From NCBI GenBank assembly GCA_963715055.1, contig CAVQRB010000002.1, forward strand, positions 248,001 through 312,000: a DNA stretch of 64,000 nt, given 5' to 3'. Shown here piece by piece: positions 60,913 to 64,000 of this stretch. Each line of letters starts with the position of its first letter. Position 1 is the stretch's first letter. The notes beneath the pieces are model-generated. The model was not told the DNA's origin. It saw nothing but the letters and a program-made list of their open reading frames with translations, and did not search any database. Made by a program: the position numbers and the translations under genes. This stretch comes from CAVQRB01 sp963715055 (GTDB lineage Bacteria > Pseudomonadota > Alphaproteobacteria > Rhodobacterales > Rhodobacteraceae).

Positions 60913-61659
60913 TCAGAATGAATGCATCAACTGACCGGGAGCGGCGGGGTCAGCAGAAAGCCCGGCCAGCCGCATCATGTGCCACGCCAGCACCTGGTTG
61001 CTCGTCAGGACCGGCTTGCCGAGGTTCTGCTCGAGCGGGCCGATCACATCGAGTGCGCGCAGATTGGTGCAGGAGAGAAAGAGCGCATCGGCCTCGCCCT
61101 GCGCCATGAGGCCCGCCGCGGCCTCGAAGATGGAGGCCTCGGAGATGCGCGCGACAACAGCCTCCGTGGCGATATCGAAGGTGCCCATCAGCGGCGTCTC
61201 GACACCCTGCTGGAAAAGCTGGTCGCGCAGGCGCTCGGACACCTGCGCCACATAAGGCGACAGGATCGCGATGCGGCCCAGCCCGAGCACCTTGCAGGCT
61301 TCCAGAAGGCCAGTGAGCGGGTCGGTCACGCTCCGCGCCCGCGCCCCGGCGCGGATCTTCTCGGCTACCTTCTCCTGCCCGATGGTGGCTGTTCCCGAAG
61401 TACAGCCGTAGCCAATCACGTCGAATTCGATGTCGGCGGGAAAAAGCGCCGCGGAGTAGGTCAGGCTGTGCTCCATCGCCGCAAGCGATTCGCGGCTCAC
61501 TTCCGCGCCCGATGGCACCCGCGAGACCATCATCTCGGCACGCGCCGGCAGCAGGCGGCGCAGGTCGACCTCGATGGTTTCATCGGATTGCAGCGTGATG
61601 AGCCCGAGACGAGGGCCCGCGATCTCCGTGATCTGATAGGGAAAGGCCTGTTCGGTCAT
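60913..61659 (-). CDS. Asp/Glu racemase/maleate isomerase-like protein (EutA-like)
   Basis: A 248-residue protein of the Asp/Glu racemase superfamily, closest in motif to maleate cis-trans isomerase and EutA. Catalytic Cys candidates are in VIGYGCTSGTATIG and LFLSCTNLRALDVI, with MGTFDIATEAVVARIS between. A two-Cys site supports isomerase or racemase activity. Its start overlaps the M24-hydrolase stop by 4 bases (ATGA). Substrate unknown. Confidence 0.8.
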   Translation of the reverse strand: MTEQAFPYQITEIAGPRLGLITLQSDETIEVDLRRLLPARAEMMVSRVPSGAEVSRESLAAMEHSLTYSAALFPADIEFDVIGYGCTSGTATIGQEKVAEKIRAGARARSVTDPLTGLLEACKVLGLGRIAILSPYVAQVSERLRDQLFQQGVETPLMGTFDIATEAVVARISEASIFEAAAGLMAQGEADALFLSCTNLRALDVIGPLEQNLGKPVLTSNQVLAWHMMRLAGLSADPAAPGQLMHSF

Positions 61660-62820
61660 GTCTCCAGCACCTCGATCCGCGCCGCCGCAGGCGTGGAAAG
61701 CCATGCGGCCCCGGTCTCGGTGATGACGATGTTTTCCTCATGCACCATGATGCGATCCTCCGAAACGACCATACCGGGTTCCAGCGTCAGCACCATCCCT
61801 GGCGCCAGCGGCGTGTGATCCGCAGGGATCAGGGACGGCTGTTCGGTAAGCTGCATCCCAAGCCCGTGCCCAAGGCGGCCAGCGTCCGAGCCGCCCGCGC
61901 CCCCCGTGACGATCCGGTCCATCGCGTGAAAGAGATCGGCCGCCGTATTCCCCGGACGGGCCGCCTCGAAGCCCGCAAGCGTCGCGGCGATCAGGGTGTC
62001 ATGTGCCTCCGCCACCGCCGCTTCGGGCGGGCCGAGGGAAAAGTTTCGATCAAAATCGCAGAAATACCCGTCCACCACGAGGCCGGTGTCCAGCATCAGC
62101 ACGTCCCCCAGAGCCAAAGGCGCGGTCCGTCGCGGGCGAGATCACGTCCGAGTACCCCATCGGCCCTGCGGCCCCGGCAAGGTAGGGCACCCAGTCCGCC
62201 CCTTCCGCAAGGCACAGCATCTGGAAACGCCGGAAGACCTCCGACAGGGGCACGCCCGTGCGGGCGATCTCTGCCACGCGGGCGAAGGCCCGGTCCGCCA
62301 CAGCGCAGGCCGCTGATATCTTTCGAATTTCCGCCGGTGATTTGATCATGCGCTGGGATTGCACGATGGCGCCGTCGCCCTCAAAGCGGCGCGAACCGAT
62401 CGCCGCCTGCACCCTGTCCCAGTCACCGAGCGGCATCCGCAGATGCGTGGCAAGCCCGCTCGGCACACCGATCACCGCCCCTTCGGACGTGATCTCGCAG
62501 AGGGTGGTGGCCAGAAGGCTCACCCCGTCATCGTCATAATCCGGCGCGCGCCAGCTGCGGATGTCGGCGATCCATGTCGATGCCATCAGCGGCACCCCTA
62601 TGGAAGGGATCACGGCGACCGGATCGCCGGTGCGCGGCACGATCAGGAACCAGGGCCGGGTCGGGCTCTCCCAGAAGCGCGTGAGAAAACCGCTGAAATA
62701 CCGCAGATCGGCTTCAGTGGTGAGAAGCAATGCGGAGAGCCCCGCCTCTGCCATCGCAGCTTGCGCTTTTGCAAGCCGCTCGCGGTACTCCGCCGGAGGA
62801 AAACCACGAGGATCGCTCAT
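61656..62820 (-). pseudogene. M24-family metallohydrolase (Xaa-Pro dipeptidase/creatinase-like), +1 frameshift
   Basis: Two frames join into one M24 enzyme of 387 residues. Frame one (from 62820) has the creatinase-type N-domain RERLAKAQAAMAEAGLSALLLTTEADLRYFSG and runs to GYSDVISPATDR; after a GCGC-rich point at 62119-62125 frame two gives ALGDVLMLDTGLVVDGYFCDFDRNFSLG, GHGLGMQLTEQPSL, LEPGMVVSEDR and HEENIVIT. These supply the metal set Asp, Asp, His, Glu, Glu. Deleting one base restores the gene, so it may be a sequencing artefact. The N-domain does not match canonical DoeA/EutD ectoine hydrolase; the substrate may be a dipeptide or cyclic or N-substituted amino acid. Confidence 0.8.
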
Positions 62821-63854
62821 GCCTGCGCCTCTTCCGAGAGAATCAGCAGAACCCTGGAGCGCGGACCGAGACCCAAGTCAGCGCCGCCCGCCAGGGCTCC
62901 CGCAAGTCCCGCTGCCCCGGAAGGCGTCGAGGCCAGATCATGCGCCGCCGCCAGATGTGCGCCCGCGGCTCCTTCGGCTTCGGTGATCGTCACGAACAGG
63001 TCTGCGTCCCGTGCCAGCCCTTTCAGTGCGATCAACGACGGCTCCTTGCAGTCGAGCCGCCCCATCGCCGACACAGGACCTTCGGTGACGACGGGCCGGC
63101 CCGCTCGAATGGACCCCGCGAGGGCCGGTGCCACTTCCGGTTCCACGACGATGATCCTGGGCGCGTCCCCCCAAGCCGCTCGCGCATGGGCCGCCGCCGC
63201 TGCCGCGAGACCACCCACGCCGGCTTGCAGGAAGATATGCGTTGGAGGCTGCGTCATCTCCGCCACCACTTCGGCCATCAGGATCAGGTAGCCTTCCATC
63301 AGCCGGTGCGGTCGTTCGACATAGCCGGGCCAGGAACTGTCGGAGAGAAGATCGAGCCCCTCCTCCGCCGCATCCCGCGCCGCTGCCGCCATGCTTTGCT
63401 CGTAGACATCCCCTTCGCGCCGCACCTCCGCCCCGAAGGCCCGCAAGCGCTCCGCAAATGCTTCCGGCACGGTCTCGGCGATATAGATCCGCGCCCGGGC
63501 TCCAAAGGCCGCAGCGCCCGCGGCGACCGAGAGCCCGTGATTGCCCGCACTGGCGGTCACATATGTGCGCCCGGCCGCGCGCCCGGCGGCTGCGTCGCAG
63601 GCAATGACATAGGCCGCACCCAGCGCCTTGAAACTCCCCAGCCCCATGCGCCCGCGCTCGTCCTTGACATCGACTTCACAGACGCCGAGCGCCGCTGCGA
63701 GCCCCTCACTGCGCCGCAGGGGCGTCGCCCCGGCCTTCGGGCAGCGCGCCACAAGATCAAGAGCGGGCCGTGGGTCGGATGCGGGAAACGGAATGCCGGA
63801 GAGATCAGGCGTCGAGATGCCGGAGCCGCGAAAGGGGTTCTCGGTGATTTTCAT
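62817..63854 (-). CDS. diaminopropionate ammonia-lyase-like PLP enzyme
   Basis: A 345-residue fold-type II PLP enzyme. The Schiff-base Lys lies in MGLGSFKALGAAYV, after KDERGRMG; the phosphate loop is ASAGNHGLSVAAGA, and FLQAGVGGLAAAAAAHA is the second glycine loop. NPFRGSG and TPLRRSEGLAAALGV match 2,3-diaminopropionate ammonia-lyases, which yield pyruvate and ammonia; threonine- or hydroxyectoine-type dehydratases are alternatives. It is slightly shorter than the usual 400 residues. The start MKITENPFRG was chosen from homology. Its 3' end overlaps the M24 gene by 4 bases. Confidence 0.78.
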   Translation of the reverse strand: MKITENPFRGSGISTPDLSGIPFPASDPRPALDLVARCPKAGATPLRRSEGLAAALGVCEVDVKDERGRMGLGSFKALGAAYVIACDAAAGRAAGRTYVTASAGNHGLSVAAGAAAFGARARIYIAETVPEAFAERLRAFGAEVRREGDVYEQSMAAAARDAAEEGLDLLSDSSWPGYVERPHRLMEGYLILMAEVVAEMTQPPTHIFLQAGVGGLAAAAAAHARAAWGDAPRIIVVEPEVAPALAGSIRAGRPVVTEGPVSAMGRLDCKEPSLIALKGLARDADLFVTITEAEGAAGAHLAAAHDLASTPSGAAGLAGALAGGADLGLGPRSRVLLILSEEAQA

Positions 63855-64000
63855 GACCTCATTGCACCTTCTCCCGGGCGGCAGGTCAATGGGCTTGCCA
63901 AACGCCGCGCCCTGACCGACTCTGCAACGGCGCACGGATGCTGGGTTCTTTCGCACCTTTGCACGCTGCCGCTGCGCGCTAAGTGTATTATCAACAACCG

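Noticed and set aside
61656..62820. Ectoine hydrolase (DoeA/EutD) assignment
   Set aside because: The M24 catalytic part fits, but the N-terminal motif (YFSGFLTRFWES) is not the ectoine-hydrolase pattern and the rest of the ectoine cluster is not seen.

Overview
The window looks like chromosome from a GC-rich alphaproteobacterium of the Rhodobacterales (Roseobacter-type) group. The support is gene content: TRAP, tripartite tricarboxylate (TTT), Ugp and family-5 peptide-type ABC importers packed close together, a CoxF/CoxG pair, twin entericidin-like lipoproteins, a DksA-like protein and RadC. There are 4-nt stop/start overlaps throughout. I see no tRNA, rRNA, CRISPR array, insertion sequence or phage gene; the content is mostly uptake and catabolic operons plus one glycosyltransferase operon.

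Layout. 1-6.5 kb: tail of a Cox-type molybdenum hydroxylase accessory operon (XdhC/CoxF, CoxG), a MarR regulator with an overlapping single-domain receiver, a LytS-like hybrid histidine kinase and a membrane-anchored alpha/beta hydrolase. 6.5-14.7 kb: a minus-strand run TctC-TctB-TctA, acyl-CoA ligase, PanE-like reductase and universal stress protein, opposed by a divergent ScfR/RamB-type regulator. 14.7-19.2 kb: ugpB-(membrane protein)-ugpA-ugpE-ugpC for glycerol-3-phosphate uptake. 19.3-21.1 kb: phosphoglycolate phosphatase-like HAD and a class IV aminotransferase. 21.1-27.5 kb: a complete malonate module (GntR regulator, TRAP transporter, malonyl-CoA decarboxylase, malonyl-CoA synthetase). 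27.6-30.8 kb: an idonate/gluconate module with a decayed gluconokinase. 31.4-41.5 kb: TauE/SafE permease, MhqO/MhqD-like pair, acyl-CoA ligase, peroxiredoxin-like protein, MmgE/PrpD protein, ribulose-phosphate epimerase, a frameshifted FadJ-like enzyme and its IclR neighbour. 41.7-48.2 kb: a small methyltransferase divergent from a peptide-type ABC importer. 48.3-52 kb: methyltransferase, lipoprotein and an 800-residue MscS-family channel. 52.2-58.7 kb: seven genes (four glycosyltransferases, histidine phosphatase, deacetylase-like protein, methyltransferase), every junction a 4-nt overlap. 58.8-64 kb: entericidin-like pair, DksA-like protein, RadC, and a three-gene amino-acid catabolic set (Asp/Glu racemase-like, M24 hydrolase, diaminopropionate ammonia-lyase-like).

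Most worth following up: the coupled glycosyltransferase operon (52221-58704), whose product I cannot name; the racemase/M24/ammonia-lyase trio, which parallels but does not match ectoine catabolism; and several operator-like sites that fit their neighbours (GntR/FCD site before the malonate genes, GntR/IdnR-type site between idnO and idnD, twin TGTT-N3-AACA sites at the ScfR-like gene, a CtrA-type TTAA-N7-TTAA upstream of radC). GC-rich hairpins follow three different solute-binding-protein genes.

Caution on sequence quality: four otherwise intact genes (FadJ-like, an ABC permease, the deacetylase-like gene, the M24 hydrolase) are broken by single-base insertions, five in all, and the gluconokinase remnant carries another. 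The uniform +1 direction suggests sequencing error at least as strongly as gene decay. Gene starts were chosen by ribosome-binding site, overlap and family length; no database search was possible.
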